Origin: Toxoplasma gondii ME49
Taxonomy: Eukaryota; Apicomplexa; Conoidasida; Eucoccidiorida; Sarcocystidae
DNA: 64,000 bases
Direction of reading: 5' to 3'
Assembly: GCF_000006565.2 (NCBI RefSeq)
Contig: NC_031477.1
Location: forward strand, 1,396,043 to 1,460,042
Positions within the stretch are counted from its first letter, which is position 1, and the number at the start of each line of letters is the position of its first letter. Positions 35,701 to 45,704 of the stretch are shown piece after piece. A program made the position numbers and the translations under genes. A model generated the notes under the pieces. It made no database searches. It saw only the letters and a list, made by a program, of their open reading frames with translations, and was not told the origin of the DNA.

Positions 35701-37661
35701 AATCCCTCAGACGAGGCTGCGGCCTTCCGACGCGCTGCCCCAAGAAGAAAACAAAAACACAAGCGAAACTCGCTCGCATCCGCCTGCAAGCAAGTCCTCA
35801 TCCGACGGAGAGCCAACACTGGAGAGAAATCAAGAGTCACGGGCAAAGAGAGAGAGACGCACCACACAGAGAGATACAGCGAGACAAGGATAGACTGACA
35901 GACATTTCGAGAGACACAAGACTCGTACACAGACAAGTACAGAGAGATGCAGACAGAGGTGCAGATATCAATACCATCTCAGTATATACGTATATATACA
36001 GAGAGATATAGATAAATTGACAGATAGAAAGATAGATTGACAGATAGACACAGATAGATATAGATAGATATAGATACAAATATAGGTAGATAGATTGAAA
36101 CAGAGAGATAGACAGATACAAAGAGAGAGATAGACATAGATAAACAGAGATGGATAGACAGATGCGTTGAAAGAGCGATAGGGAGATAGATATAGAGAGA
36201 CAACTGTCGAGAGATAGATAAAGGTAGATCCCTTTTTAGCGAGGTAGTTCATGACAAAGAAGCGTGTGACCGCCGATGGAGACAAGACGCCATCAGCTGA
36301 TTCAGAGTTTGGCTTTTTGATCTCACATGAAGTTTGTGAAGTTCGTAACATGCAACAGAGGCTACCAGAAAACGAGTGTTTTCTTTTTGTTTGTTCTGGC
36401 TTTCTTCTCTTTTCTTTCCTCTTCTTTCTTTGCTCCTCTGTTCTTTTCGCTCTCTTCTTTCTCTATTTTCTCTGCATGCGACTCCTGACCGTAGTCGTGG
36501 TCATCCCATGTGCCATCGAGGAAGTGAAGAGAGGCGCGAAGTTCGCGAAACGGATCGACGTCCTTCACTTGCTTCAGCGCCAGCCGGACGGCGGCGACGT
36601 CGTGTGACTCTGCGAGCAGAAAGCACAGCGCGCGCGGCGGTTCGCAGAAGCGTCGACACACGAGAAAACGACGCGAGGTCCGAGGAAGAGGGACCGTCAG
36701 ATGCGGCAATACGCCGCTCGCGAGAGACCGCGCAGTCCAGCAGAAGACGCGACAAGAGACAAACGCGAACCGAAGGCTGGAGAGAACAACGAAGACGAAG
36801 AGACCGGAGCGCCGTACGCGGTCGTTCTGTTATTATCTAGGACTGAGCTGCGCTTCTCCACTGGCGGCTGTGCAAGTAGATTTGCTTCAAAGGTTTCTTC
36901 CCTCAGTGTGTCAACCGAGGCTTTAAACCTGCGAGCCTACGCGCGTATCCTGCGTCGCCCATCCAGATCCAGGCGTTCGGAGACTGTTCTTTGACGCGGT
37001 GCCAAACTGCATTTTCCAGACGCCGCAGCTCGCGTCGCCTCTCGGCCTCGGCCTCCAGACGCTCGCGCTCCGACAGAAGCAGCGCGCGCAGAGGAGACAG
37101 CAGAGACGCTGCTTGCTCGTGTGTCTTGAAACACGAGCCAAAAGCGAGTCGCCGCAACGGGAACGCATGCACTCCGTCCGCGGCCGACGGTGAAGGAGAG
37201 AAAGAAGGTGAAGGGGACGAAGAGCCGGAGGATGCATCGGGAGACGAGTAAGAAGAGTAAGAAGAGTAAGAAGACTGGGGAGAAGAAGAGGGAGACTGAG
37301 AAGACGAGGAAGAGACAGCAGAGGCGACGGAGACAGAACAGGCAGCACCCGTAGTTTGGGAGAGTGTCGAGTTCGCCGCAGAGAAGAGAGAGAAGGACGG
37401 GGAAGACGGGAGAAGAGCAGGGCGAGCACTTGCAAGGATGAAGAGAAGCGCAAATCGAAGAAGCCGACAACGACTTTGGAGCTCTTTCCAAGAGAGAACG
37501 TGAGTCTCAAAGATGGCAAGTCCCGGGAGTGAAAAGGGGGAAAGAGTTGAAGGCGGCTTCTCGCCTCTGAGCTGAGGAGATAAAAGGGTCATTTCTGGGA
37601 ACTGGAATCCGAGCGTCTTCGATGCGCCAAGTTGTGTGAATTTCAATGCACACAAGGCCAT
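32031..37661 (-). CDS. PhoD-like metallophosphatase with signal anchor and C-terminal membrane helix, 7 exons
   Basis: Minus-strand exons: 37661-36941, 36609-36490, 35585-35091, 34404-34301, 34133-33987, 33347-33122, 32428-32031, all in phase (2211 nt, 736 aa). PhoD-type motifs run in order: LAFGSC (about 172-177), IWMGDAGYA (about 232-240), [68 protein letters not shown]. These supply the Asp and His metal ligands of the alkaline phosphatase D fold; the family acts as phosphodiesterase or phosphomonoesterase. A hydrophobic run [18 protein letters not shown] (about 67-84) precedes a Ser-rich linker, and a 26-residue hydrophobic run starting [15 protein letters not shown] (about 678-703), followed by RICRRRR, forms a C-terminal anchor. 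The catalytic domain should face the lumen or outside. The start is uncertain (ATG for residue 1 or 24). The acceptor at 34404 (GGGAG) is unusual but needed for phase. Confidence 0.87.
32592..32795. repeat. Compound TA microsatellite with three copies of GTACGTGTAAAAGGGTCC
   Basis: Inside PhoD intron 6 (32429-33121). (TA)n runs alternate with an 18-bp unique unit at about 32643, 32681 and 32727. Confidence 0.95.
33807..33858. repeat. (TA)n microsatellite in PhoD intron 5
   Basis: TATACATATATATATGTATA-type array inside the intron 33348-33986. Confidence 0.93.
35975..36225. repeat. GATA-type microsatellite in PhoD intron 2
   Basis: AGATAGATAGACAGATA-type array with GAGAGATA variants inside the intron 35586-36489. 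Confidence 0.93.
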
Positions 37662-38100
37662 CCCTAGGCCTGGAACCGTTTCTACGTCCTTGACTCCTCA
37701 ATCGAGGAGGAGGCGTCCTTTGAGTACAGCCTGATTGACGCGAGAATTTTCTCGAGACGCACCGCGCTCCGAGAAAACACGAACACTGTGACTCAGTAAA
37801 CAAGGACCTCGGAGATGTAAAGGTGGAATTGGGAGAACAGCCGAGGTGACGCTGGCCGACCTCATTCTCTCGGCCTGCACCAGCCGCTCGATGAGGTCAC
37901 CAGTAACAAACGTCAGTTTTGGATGGAATTCCTTTCAAAAACTCCTCACACTAAAACGCGAGAAACGCCCATTCAGGCACAAGGTAAACCGTGGTAGTCC
38001 GAACCGGCAAACGCGTCCTGAGTTATCTGGCTGTGTTGACGGTCCGTCCTCCAAACGAAAGTCGCTGGTAGGAAGACGCGTCCGACTGAATCTGTTTCAT
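37662..38100. promoter_or_regulatory. Short divergent promoter between PhoD-like gene and the 225-aa gene
   Basis: About 440 bp separates two predicted start codons that point away from each other, so both promoters and leaders must share this space. I see no TATA box, which fits coccidian promoters. If the PhoD start is the second ATG the gap is about 70 bp longer. Confidence 0.45.
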
Positions 38101-39342
38101 ATGTCTCGCGGACGGGACGTCGGTTCTGGTTTCCCCTTCTCGGTGCAGAGAAACGCGCGAAAGCTCGCAGAGGCGCGCGAAGGACGGAGGAGACGTCAAG
38201 CGAAAGAGATGCAGGAAATGCTCCGAGAAGCAGAGAGGGGTCCGAGAAGCAGGGAGGGGAACAGAGGGCGAGATTCAGAGTGGACCACGGAACGGGGAAC
38301 TGGGGAAGCGGCGGCAGCGGAAGACATGCCAACAGAGAACAGCCTCCAGAGAGACCCTGAGGAACTCTTGAACGCTTTTGAAGAAAACGAGAAGTGTGCG
38401 GGAACACAGAAAGGCTCCTCGAGAGGAAACGAATGGCGAAGAACTCGAGATTTGCGGACGAAGAAATGGTGTGTTGCCGCAGGCGCGTCCGGTGTCGGTA
38501 CACCCCCGAGTGTGTGTAGGCTGTGAATGGCGTTTGCTGTCGCCGAGGAACGGGGAAGAGGGGAGAAAAACGGGGATGAACTCCTTTCGCAAGAATGCTG
38601 GCAAGCAGTGAGCGACTGGCACTTGAAGAAAGCAAGAAACTCGACTTCAAGAAAAGGAAAAGCTGGATTTGGGGGCGCTCTGGCGACTTCGGCGTTCCGC
38701 TTGGCGTACTCACTAGAAGTCGCAGCGAAACGAGTGGAAGAGGCAGTAGAGAACAGAGTGAAGATCGGGGAAAACTGTTTTCAGCTCCTTGCGAACTTCG
38801 GAAGAAGAGACACAACTCTCGATTTAACTAAAACCTGGATGAAATCGCCACCCTCTACTAATAAAGAAATCGACAGTTGAACTCGCACATCGGCCCCAGC
38901 TGTCGCGCAAAGAAGGTCACGCTTTTTCTGCTGGCCAATTGAGGACCTTGCAGGTTCTTTCCGCAGGTTCTTCTTTGAAACCTTTTCTCTCGAGATCTTT
39001 GAGATGTCCGACAGAAGTAAAGGTTCGGAAAAAAGTGAGGGCGTTGTTTTAGCCAGGCAAAGACTGTGGGATGGACGATGGGAGACAAAACACACAGACT
39101 CTTCGCCGAGACATAGGTTGAGACACGCAGACTTTCCGCTGAAGTTCATCGAGGAAAAGGCAGTCAGAAATCAGAAGAAACTTGATGAGACTCTGGAAAA
39201 GAGTGAACGTTTACCATCAAAAAAACCAGATTTTCTTGCGCGACAGCAGGTGTGCACACCGAAAAACCCAGAGACTCCAACTCGTAGCGGTGACAACGTT
39301 CGTGGCGGGTGGTCCGAACGGCTCTTCAGGTTTTCGATCTGA
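38101..39342 (+). CDS. Unknown 225-aa basic helical protein, 4 exons (new gene model)
   Basis: Exons 38101-38393, 38609-38718, 38954-39016 and 39131-39342 join in phase (678 nt, 225 aa). The start is MSRGRDVGSGFPFSVQRNAR in good context. Then come a long R/K/E helix (KLAEAREGRRRRQAKEMQEM), the segment ERLALEESKKLDFKKRKSW, an aromatic segment RRFFFETFSLEIFEMSDR, and FPLKFIEEKAVRNQKKLDE, with a basic tail. No signal peptide, membrane helix or known domain is seen. The pieces lie in different frames and only read as one helical protein once spliced. It could be a nucleolar, ribosome-associated or organellar accessory protein; I do not recognise the family. The second donor (AGAA/GTCGCA) and the double acceptor before exon 3 are the weakest points. 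Confidence 0.5.
38491..38504. repeat. GGTGTNNNNACACC palindrome in intron 1 of the 225-aa gene
   Basis: Exact copy with spacer CGGT, followed by CCCGAG, a flank shared with several other copies. Confidence 0.8.
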
Positions 39343-40511
39343 GGAAATTCTGCAAATTTTCAGTGAATTTGGCGAGACCAGACGGTCTGCGCTTCCGGCC
39401 TTCCTGCCGCACCCTTGGACGCCGAAATCAACTTGCGCGCTGTCCTCCCCTTGCTTGTCTTTTTCGGGCAACAGACTTCCGCCAGGAGAGACACTGCAGT
39501 GTCTCCTCGTTCCAATCACTTTAGTCGTTCTGCACAAATTCTCCCACCGAGGTTCTCTGCAGAGAACCACTCTCGCTGCGCAGTTTTAAACAGCCGCAAC
39601 AGAGGAAAAGCGACTTCACAGCAAGCCTTCACAGATCCCCGCATGGGCGAAAAAAAGAATCTCAAACTTTTCTCTCATCAGGAGTGTGAGGAGGCGAGGG
39701 CGCTGCGAGGATCCACTTTCCATCTGAAACGCAAACTGGGGCCATCCCCGCCGACAGCCTTTCCAATTCGAGGAAAAGCGTTTTTCTACTGAAGCACGCA
39801 CACTCACTTTTCTCGCTCCTGCGGCTTCTTTGGGAACTCAGCGTTTCTCCGCAAGAGATTCGACGCTTCGCATTCTTGGACAGCTGTGCTGACTCAGTTT
39901 TGAGCAACTCGGCGGCTCTTTTCTTTATTCTGAAGGGCTTCAAGAGTTGCTACGAGCCTATAGCAGACGAGGTCCTGCAGTCGCCATGGTTCGCTAAACA
40001 AATGGAGAAAGTATAGGCTACCACAAATGTGTACTTTTGTAAAAATCGGGGGAGACAAAGTACTCGCGTAAGACCTGTAAAGACGACGAACAAGTGTTTA
40101 GAAGAGAGGCTCTCATGCCTTGGCTGTGCAAAAGGCTCTCTGGTTTCCGCTCTCAGTTTTTCGTTGTGGCTGTAAGTGAAATGTCAGTACACCCTCCAGA
40201 GACGTTGACGATCGTCTTCGCCTCTCGGTTTTTACATCTTCTCAGCTACACTGGTGTCTCTCTTCTCTTCGTCTCAAAGACGTTTAGCTCTGCCTAGCCG
40301 AGTGAACGGGAGGATCGGCAGTGCACGGTTGAGAAATTGCAATTTCCATGTCAGCTGAAAACGCGCCTCCCCTCACCAGCCCTCAACTGCGTAGCAGCGA
40401 CTCTGCATGCGTCGCAGAACTGGAGTCCCTCTCAGGCTCCCTGTCTCCCCCCGCAAAACGCGAGCAGTGCTGTGCTTCGTAGCGGCTCTCTCAGGCGCAG
40501 ACAGACGGTGG
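39343..40511. other. Convergent intergenic region
   Basis: Holds the 3' ends of the 225-aa gene (plus) and of LAS1 (minus). Only short open frames are present, and I see no RNA gene or repeat. Confidence 0.55.
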
Positions 40512-43500
40512 TTACTGCGCCAAATGCAAGTCGAAGAAGACGACCGAGTCGACCGATGCAGGCGTTGTTGCCTCCGTCCCTGACACCTCGCGTTCTTCAC
40601 CGTCGCCAGCGTATGAGGAACGACATTCCTCTTCCTCATCTTCCTTCTCTCGGCCGAAAACCGCAGGCTCCGCCTCCACCGCAGGCTCCACTGCGCGCTT
40701 GCCTTGTCGCCCCCTCGCTCTGCGCCTCCTCTTCTTCTTCAGACGCTCTCCAAGTGTCTGTCTCAGGTCCTTCAGCAGGCCAGTTTCTCGGACTTCGACC
40801 TCGGCCTCGCGCGCGCGCTTTCCACTCAAACGCATCTGCATGCGCCTCAACTCCCCTTCGTCCGGCATCCTTCCCTCTGCTCCTTCTTCAGCTTCTTCTC
40901 TTTCTTCGCTCCGCGGCGCGGGTCTTTCCTCCTCTTCCCGCCGAGGAGGCAGGTCGCAACAGCTCGGTGGCACTCGCGTGAGGAACTGCAGAACTGACAA
41001 GACTCTGTCTGCTCTCAACGGTCTCTCTGTCGCTCTCGAACTTCCATCTTCTCCTCCTTCGTCTTCCTCACTGTCGGAGTCGAAGCGCATGCAAAACGCC
41101 TCCCGACTCCAGCCCGACCCTCCGGTGTACATACAGTACGGTGTCTCTGCAGCGACTTCCTCCTCTTCGCTGGAGTCCACGAACTCCACTGCGCAGCGCT
41201 CCGCCTCTCCTTTCTCGACTGTCTTTCCTCCGCAGGCGTCGCCGACGCTGGTGTCTCCCCATTCGTCTGGGGACGCTGCAGAGGCGCATGCGCTCCCCCA
41301 CTCGCTCCGGCTTCTCCAGGGTGTCTCTGTCTCTCGAGTCGAACGCACAAGTCGCGTTTCCTGCTCGGCCTCTCCAAGTTGGAGCTCGGGATCCTCCGCT
41401 GCGCCGGACGCGAGGAGAAGTACGGCGAGACGAAAGAGGGAGACATTTCTCTTCTGCAGAGCCGAGGAAAGTACCGAGTTCACACGGCCCAGCGCAGCGG
41501 CGATCGCCGCAACCGTCCTCAGGCGAAGCTCCCGCAACCACGGGGAACAAGGAGGAAGGGAAGAAGTCGAAGAAGAAAGAGAAGAAAGAGGACGCGAAGC
41601 AGAGGGAGACAGTTCATCGGACGACGACCCGGAAGAACCTGGAGGAGACGCCGACCCAGCGGCAGGGACTGCTGAACAACCGACAGAGGGCGAAGACGCA
41701 TGCGAGGCTCCAAGACTGGAAGCAGACTTAACAGAGAAAGCGCCAGTCTGGGGCGTCTGGGCCGTCGCCGACGGAGTCTGCGTTCTGCGCCAATCCGCGA
41801 GCGATCTGTCGAAGTTGCAGAGGCGCTTCGCTGCGTCATCGCTCCTGCTTTCTCGACTTTTCGTTTTCTCTGCGTTGGCCGCCCCCTGGAATGCCTCGCC
41901 GAGGCTTTTCCGCTGCCGAGACGCCCGATAAAAACGAAGAAACGCTGAACAGTGAAGAATTGCTGTCGGCCCTACAAGGCTCCACGCCGAGGCCAAGCGC
42001 TGTTGCGCCGCGACGACGAGACGCCCGAGCAAGCATTCGCGTTGCCTAAACGCGCGGTTCTTCTCTGGGTCGGCAGCAGGCGCGAGCGCGGCCGAGCGAG
42101 GCGGCCGCAAGCCACTCGGAGGTTCCGCGGACCAACCCACGTCGCTCGACCCCACCACCGGAGAGCGGCCGCTCGAGTCGCGTCTTGACGAGTCACGCAG
42201 AAGACGTGGAAGGCCTTCTTCCTCGTCTTTGTCCGAGTTCTGTCCCGAAGAGCCTGCCTCCTCGCGCAGTCCAGAAACGCCAGCTGAGAAGACGCGAGGA
42301 GAGAAGCACGGAGAGGCTCGACGCGCTGAAAGAGAGGACTCGTTCTCGGCCTCTCTGCCAGTTTGGAGAGCAAGCGACGCTTCCTCCTCAAAAAGGAAGT
42401 AGTAATGTGCGTAGTGGTGGAGCACAGCCATCACGCCCAGAGAAGAGACACCCGTTGTCAAACTTCCTAACGGATCCACGTCTACTATCTCTTCCTCTCC
42501 TTCGCTCGACTCCCCTGTCTCTCTCTCCTCATCTTCTCTTCCTTCCTCTTCTCCCGCTTCGCACTCTTCTTCCTCCTCGTCTTCTCCGTCTCTCTCATCT
42601 TCTTCGTCTGCACCTTCTCCTCCCTCCTCGACATCTCCTCCCTCTTCATCTTGTTCTTCTTCTTTTCCTCTCTCTTGGTCTCTTCCTCCCTCGTCGTCTT
42701 CGCTTTCTCCTTCGTCTTCCCTTTCTCCTCTCTCGTCGTCTTCGCTTTCTCCTTCGTCTTCCCTTTCTCCTCTCTCGTCGTCTTCGCTTTCTCCTTCGCC
42801 TTCCCTTTCTCCTCTCTCGTCGTCTTCGCTTTCTCCTTCGTCCTCTTCTTCCTCTCCTTCGTCGCGTTTCCCCTCCTGATCTCTGTCTCTCCTTCGCTGC
42901 GAGACGGAAGCACCAGAAGAAGTGGAGGATAACCGCGGGAGCGAAAACGGTTGCATGAACGTCCCGGCGAAGAGTGGCAGCCACGACAGCAGATTGCGAG
43001 TCATTGAGGTGTACATACACCGCGCGCAACGTGCAGAGTCTCCACCGTTCTGTCCTGTGCAGGTTCCCAAGTGGGATCTCCACCGCGCAGCCTGAGGGTC
43101 CGAGTCTTCTGCGCGTTCGTTCTTCCCAGAGAATACTTTCTCCGCGCGGATCCGTGAACCTTCCGAACTGCACTCCAGCTGAGGAGACGACCCACCGCCT
43201 CCCCTCTCCCGTTTCCGAGAGCCGCCTGCTGAACAAGGGAGAAGCAGCTGCTGCCACAGCCTCACTCGCCGCGCGGACGCGTCAGCCTGGCTTCGCACCT
43301 CTTCGCTGGGGTCTCCCGACAGTCGAGATCCACCGCCTCCGCGCAGCGGATAAGAGTTCTTTTCTCCGCAGTCATGATGGTCGACAACGCGCTCAGGCTG
43401 CGACGAACTCTCCCCCGCTGGAGGCGACTCAGGCGCCACCCCGGCAGAGGAAGCAAACAAGTCAGAATCAGACGACGGAGACGCAGAAGATGAAGGAGAA

Positions 43501-45704
43501 GAAGAAGCAGAGGCAGAACAGGAAGAGGAGGAAGACGGTGAAGACGAAGGTGAAGAAGAAGAAGGTGAAGATGAAGGAGAAGAAGAAGGAGGAGAGGAAG
43601 GAGAAGACGAACAACCGAATGGCGAGGAAGGAGACAAAGTCGAGAGAGGCGTCTGAAGATTGTCTTTGGCGCAGGCTTGTGTTTGAGAAGAGTCTGTCGG
43701 CGTCGACTTGTTCATCGGAGACAGCCCCGAAGAGAGGCTAGAGCGGAGAAACGCGTGATGAGACGAAGCACAGACAGATGCAGTTTCCTCTTTGTCGGAG
43801 TCGAAGCAGAGAGGATCTCCGTGCAGGAGAAGCAGAAAGAAGCGGGAAAGACAGTCGACGGCGAACGCTGGCGAGAGGAGCGGCAGAAGCTGGAGAAAGA
43901 AGAGCTGAAGCACAGGGTAGGACGCAGCATCGAAGGTGGCCATGAGACCCTCAACGCAAAAAGAAACGGCGACTTCTTCGTAGACGTCTGCCTCGAACAC
44001 CTGCTGCTGAAGCAGTGTACGTACACCCCAGCCCGCGCGGCCAACGCCGCCGTCTTCAGTTGCCCACTCGAGCAGCTCCGTTTCGTGCCGTTTCCCGAGT
44101 CTTTGTCGGCTCTTCGTCTCTGCGAGGATGTCGCGTTGCCTCCACCGTCTGGCGCTCTGCTTCGATGGCGGCGGGATGCGCTTCTCTTCACAGCCACCCT
44201 CCTCGGACTCACGAGTCTGCGAGGAACCTCCCGAAGCTGCCGCAGCCAAACCAGCGTCATCGTCAGACAGCGGCGAGACAGAATCACCGCCTGTTCGCGA
44301 AGCAGGTGGAAGAAGTGACAGCGACGCACGAGGAGTTTCCGGTAGTCGCTTGGCGCTCCGAACTCTCCATCGCTTCACCACACGTCCGAACCGAGACGCT
44401 CTCCGCTCGAGACTCGCCACGAGCGCCTCGGCCATGTCGCCGGGTGTACGCACACCTCGGGTGGCGGCGCGGAGTGTGGCGTCGGCAAGGGGGTCCCGAG
44501 CGGCATCTGCGAGCTGGTTGTCCATAGCAGCTTCCACAGACGAGGCTCGCCTTCGAGCCTCTCGATTCGCGCGCTGCAGCACGACGGGGAGAGGCTTGCT
44601 GGCCCTGACGAGCGCCGCGGCAGTCGCCAGCCAGGCGGTCGCGAGGTGTACGTACACGCCACCGGTGGGGGCGCTGTCTGTCGCTCCCAGCAGTTGGTCG
44701 AGGCGGTCCAGCTGGGGGCTCCACCAGAGGCGGCAAAGGTGATCGAGAGCAGTCAGGGCGCCTTCGCGAAGCAGGGAGAGCGCAGGGAGACTTTGGTGCG
44801 TCGCATCATGGCGCATCTGAACGAGCTCTTGATGAAGGCCGAGTTCCGCGGCAACGGCCGCGACCGACCGCGAGAGGGCGCGCGTCCCCACGGCGTCGAC
44901 GAGGCGATTCACCGTACGCACGATGCTCATGGCATAGGCGAGCCTTAATGCGGGTCCGGAGAGAAAGGTTTGCATGCGCCGCGCGGCACCGGAGGCGGCG
45001 AGCTCGAAAGACGAGGAAGAATCTACAGGGTGAGAAGAAGCACAGCCCAGAAGCGGATCCCGCAGAAGGACATCCAGCAAGACCCCCGTGACCTCGACAG
45101 GCACTGGAAGTCTCCGATCTCGAAGCCTCCAGGCGCCGATGTGCATCGCGGCTTCTTCCCAGGACGCGCGGACAGAGGCCAGCTTCAGCGTTGCCGAGTC
45201 TGGCAAATCGGCGCCGCGAGCTGCATTTCCGCAACCGTCCTCTCTGCATGTGTCTCTCTGTGCACTGGTCGGCACCCCAGCTCCGTCCGGAGAACCTCCC
45301 CTGCGCATGCGCCCCAGAACGCCCGCGTTCTCGGTTTCGTTCCGCGAGCTCCCTGACGCTACATGGAGAAGCAGAAGCGCTACGCGTCGAAGCTGCTGCA
45401 AGTTCCTCCACGGAGCTGTGCGCAGTTTCCGTCGACCGCCAGGCTCGCAGAGGAACTCCGCGCAGCAAGGCCCCGTCCGACTCACGCTTCTCCGCCACTT
45501 CTCCAGGAGAGACAGCGAACCTTCTGCGAGGTTTTTTTCCGCAGTCTTCGCCAGCTCCAAGTCCCGCCTCTCCTGTGCTGCCTTCCGCGCTCGTGAAGCC
45601 GCGACGGCGGCGCGCCTGCACTTGACGCCGCGGCGCGCAGGCTTGGCAGCTGTCGCCTTCTTGGACGGCTGGCGCTGGTGAACTTGGGTGCTGCGCCGGC
45701 CCAT
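40512..45704 (-). CDS. LAS1: LAS1 homologue, HEPN endoribonuclease for pre-rRNA processing (single exon, 1730 aa)
   Basis: LAS1 cuts the ITS2 spacer of pre-rRNA together with the Grc3 kinase in the nucleolus. Residues about 175-335 match the LAS1 domain: SVRASWEEAAMHIGAWRLRD, then LRLAYAMSIVRTVNRLVDA, then LVQMRHDATHQSLPALSLLR. Arg298 and His303 of RHDATH form the HEPN R-x4-H catalytic motif. The N-terminal 50 residues are strongly basic and probably nucleolar-targeting. The rest is very long compared with human LAS1L (about 730 aa). It has a Ser-rich tract, an acidic tract with 14-residue GESEDDERGERE-type repeats (about 42690-42850 on the DNA), the ordered segment LGVMAVLHHYAHYYFLFEEEASLAL, and a basic tail RLKKKRRRRARGRQGKR. 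No intron is needed. Five copies of the GGTGTNNNNACACC element lie in the coding region. Family call is strong; the tail has no recognised domain. Confidence 0.87.
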   Translation of the reverse strand: MGRRSTQVHQRQPSKKATAAKPARRGVKCRRAAVAASRARKAAQERRDLELAKTAEKNLAEGSLSLLEKWRRSVSRTGPCCAEFLCEPGGRRKLRTAPWRNLQQLRRVALLLLHVASGSSRNETENAGVLGRMRRGGSPDGAGVPTSAQRDTCREDGCGNAARGADLPDSATLKLASVRASWEEAAMHIGAWRLRDRRLPVPVEVTGVLLDVLLRDPLLGCASSHPVDSSSSFELAASGAARRMQTFLSGPALRLAYAMSIVRTVNRLVDAVGTRALSRSVAAVAAELGLHQELVQMRHDATHQSLPALSLLREGALTALDHLCRLWWSPQLDRLDQLLGATDSAPTGGVYVHLATAWLATAAALVRASKPLPVVLQRANREARRRASSVEAAMDNQLADAARDPLADATLRAATRGVRTPGDMAEALVASLERRASRFGRVVKRWRVRSAKRLPETPRASLSLLPPASRTGGDSVSPLSDDDAGLAAAASGGSSQTRESEEGGCEEKRIPPPSKQSARRWRQRDILAETKSRQRLGKRHETELLEWATEDGGVGRAGWGVRTLLQQQVFEADVYEEVAVSFCVEGLMATFDAASYPVLQLFFLQLLPLLSPAFAVDCLSRFFLLLLHGDPLCFDSDKEETASVCASSHHAFLRSSLSSGLSPMNKSTPTDSSQTQACAKDNLQTPLSTLSPSSPFGCSSSPSSPPSSSPSSSPSSSSPSSSPSSSSSCSASASSSPSSSASPSSDSDLFASSAGVAPESPPAGESSSQPERVVDHHDCGEKNSYPLRGGGGSRLSGDPSEEVRSQADASARRVRLWQQLLLPCSAGGSRKRERGGGGSSPQLECSSEGSRIRAEKVFSGKNERAEDSDPQAARWRSHLGTCTGQNGGDSARCARCMYTSMTRNLLSWLPLFAGTFMQPFSLPRLSSTSSGASVSQRRRDRDQEGKRDEGEEEEDEGESEDDERGEREGEGESEDDERGEREDEGESEDDERGEREDEGESEDDEGGRDQERGKEEEQDEEGGDVEEGGEGADEEDERDGEDEEEEECEAGEEEGREDEERETGESSEGEEEIVDVDPLGSLTTGVSSLGVMAVLHHYAHYYFLFEEEASLALQTGREAENESSLSARRASPCFSPRVFSAGVSGLREEAGSSGQNSDKDEEEGLPRLLRDSSRRDSSGRSPVVGSSDVGWSAEPPSGLRPPRSAALAPAADPEKNRAFRQRECLLGRLVVAAQQRLASAWSLVGPTAILHCSAFLRFYRASRQRKSLGEAFQGAANAEKTKSRESRSDDAAKRLCNFDRSLADWRRTQTPSATAQTPQTGAFSVKSASSLGASHASSPSVGCSAVPAAGSASPPGSSGSSSDELSPSASRPLSSLSSSTSSLPPCSPWLRELRLRTVAAIAAALGRVNSVLSSALQKRNVSLFRLAVLLLASGAAEDPELQLGEAEQETRLVRSTRETETPWRSRSEWGSACASAASPDEWGDTSVGDACGGKTVEKGEAERCAVEFVDSSEEEEVAAETPYCMYTGGSGWSREAFCMRFDSDSEEDEGGEDGSSRATERPLRADRVLSVLQFLTRVPPSCCDLPPRREEEERPAPRSEEREEAEEGAEGRMPDEGELRRMQMRLSGKRAREAEVEVRETGLLKDLRQTLGERLKKKRRRRARGRQGKRAVEPAVEAEPAVFGREKEDEEEECRSSYAGDGEEREVSGTEATTPASVDSVVFFDLHLAQ
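42660..42860 (-). repeat. 42-bp tandem repeat coding for acidic GESEDDERGEREDE units
   Basis: About four copies in LAS1. On the plus strand the unit reads CTCGTCGTCTTCGCTTTCTC followed by CTTCGTCTTCCCTTTCTCCT. The frame is kept in all copies. Confidence 0.85.
43008..43021. repeat. GGTGTNNNNACACC palindrome in LAS1 coding region
   Basis: Exact copy with spacer ACAT. Read on the minus strand it codes CMYTS in a non-conserved part of LAS1. Related imperfect copies lie at 41124-41137 (CMYTG) and 44014-44027 (GVRTL). Confidence 0.8.
44443..44456. repeat. GGTGTNNNNACACC palindrome in LAS1 coding region
   Basis: Exact copy with spacer ACGC, flanked by CCGG and TCGGG. It codes GVRTP on the minus strand. 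A one-mismatch copy at 44645-44658 codes GVYVH, so the same DNA word is read in a different frame. Confidence 0.8.

Noticed and set aside
42646..43257. Arg/Lys-rich 203-codon minus-strand frame
   Set aside because: Another reading frame of the LAS1 acidic repeat; the GESEDDERGERE frame is continuous with the conserved LAS1 domain.
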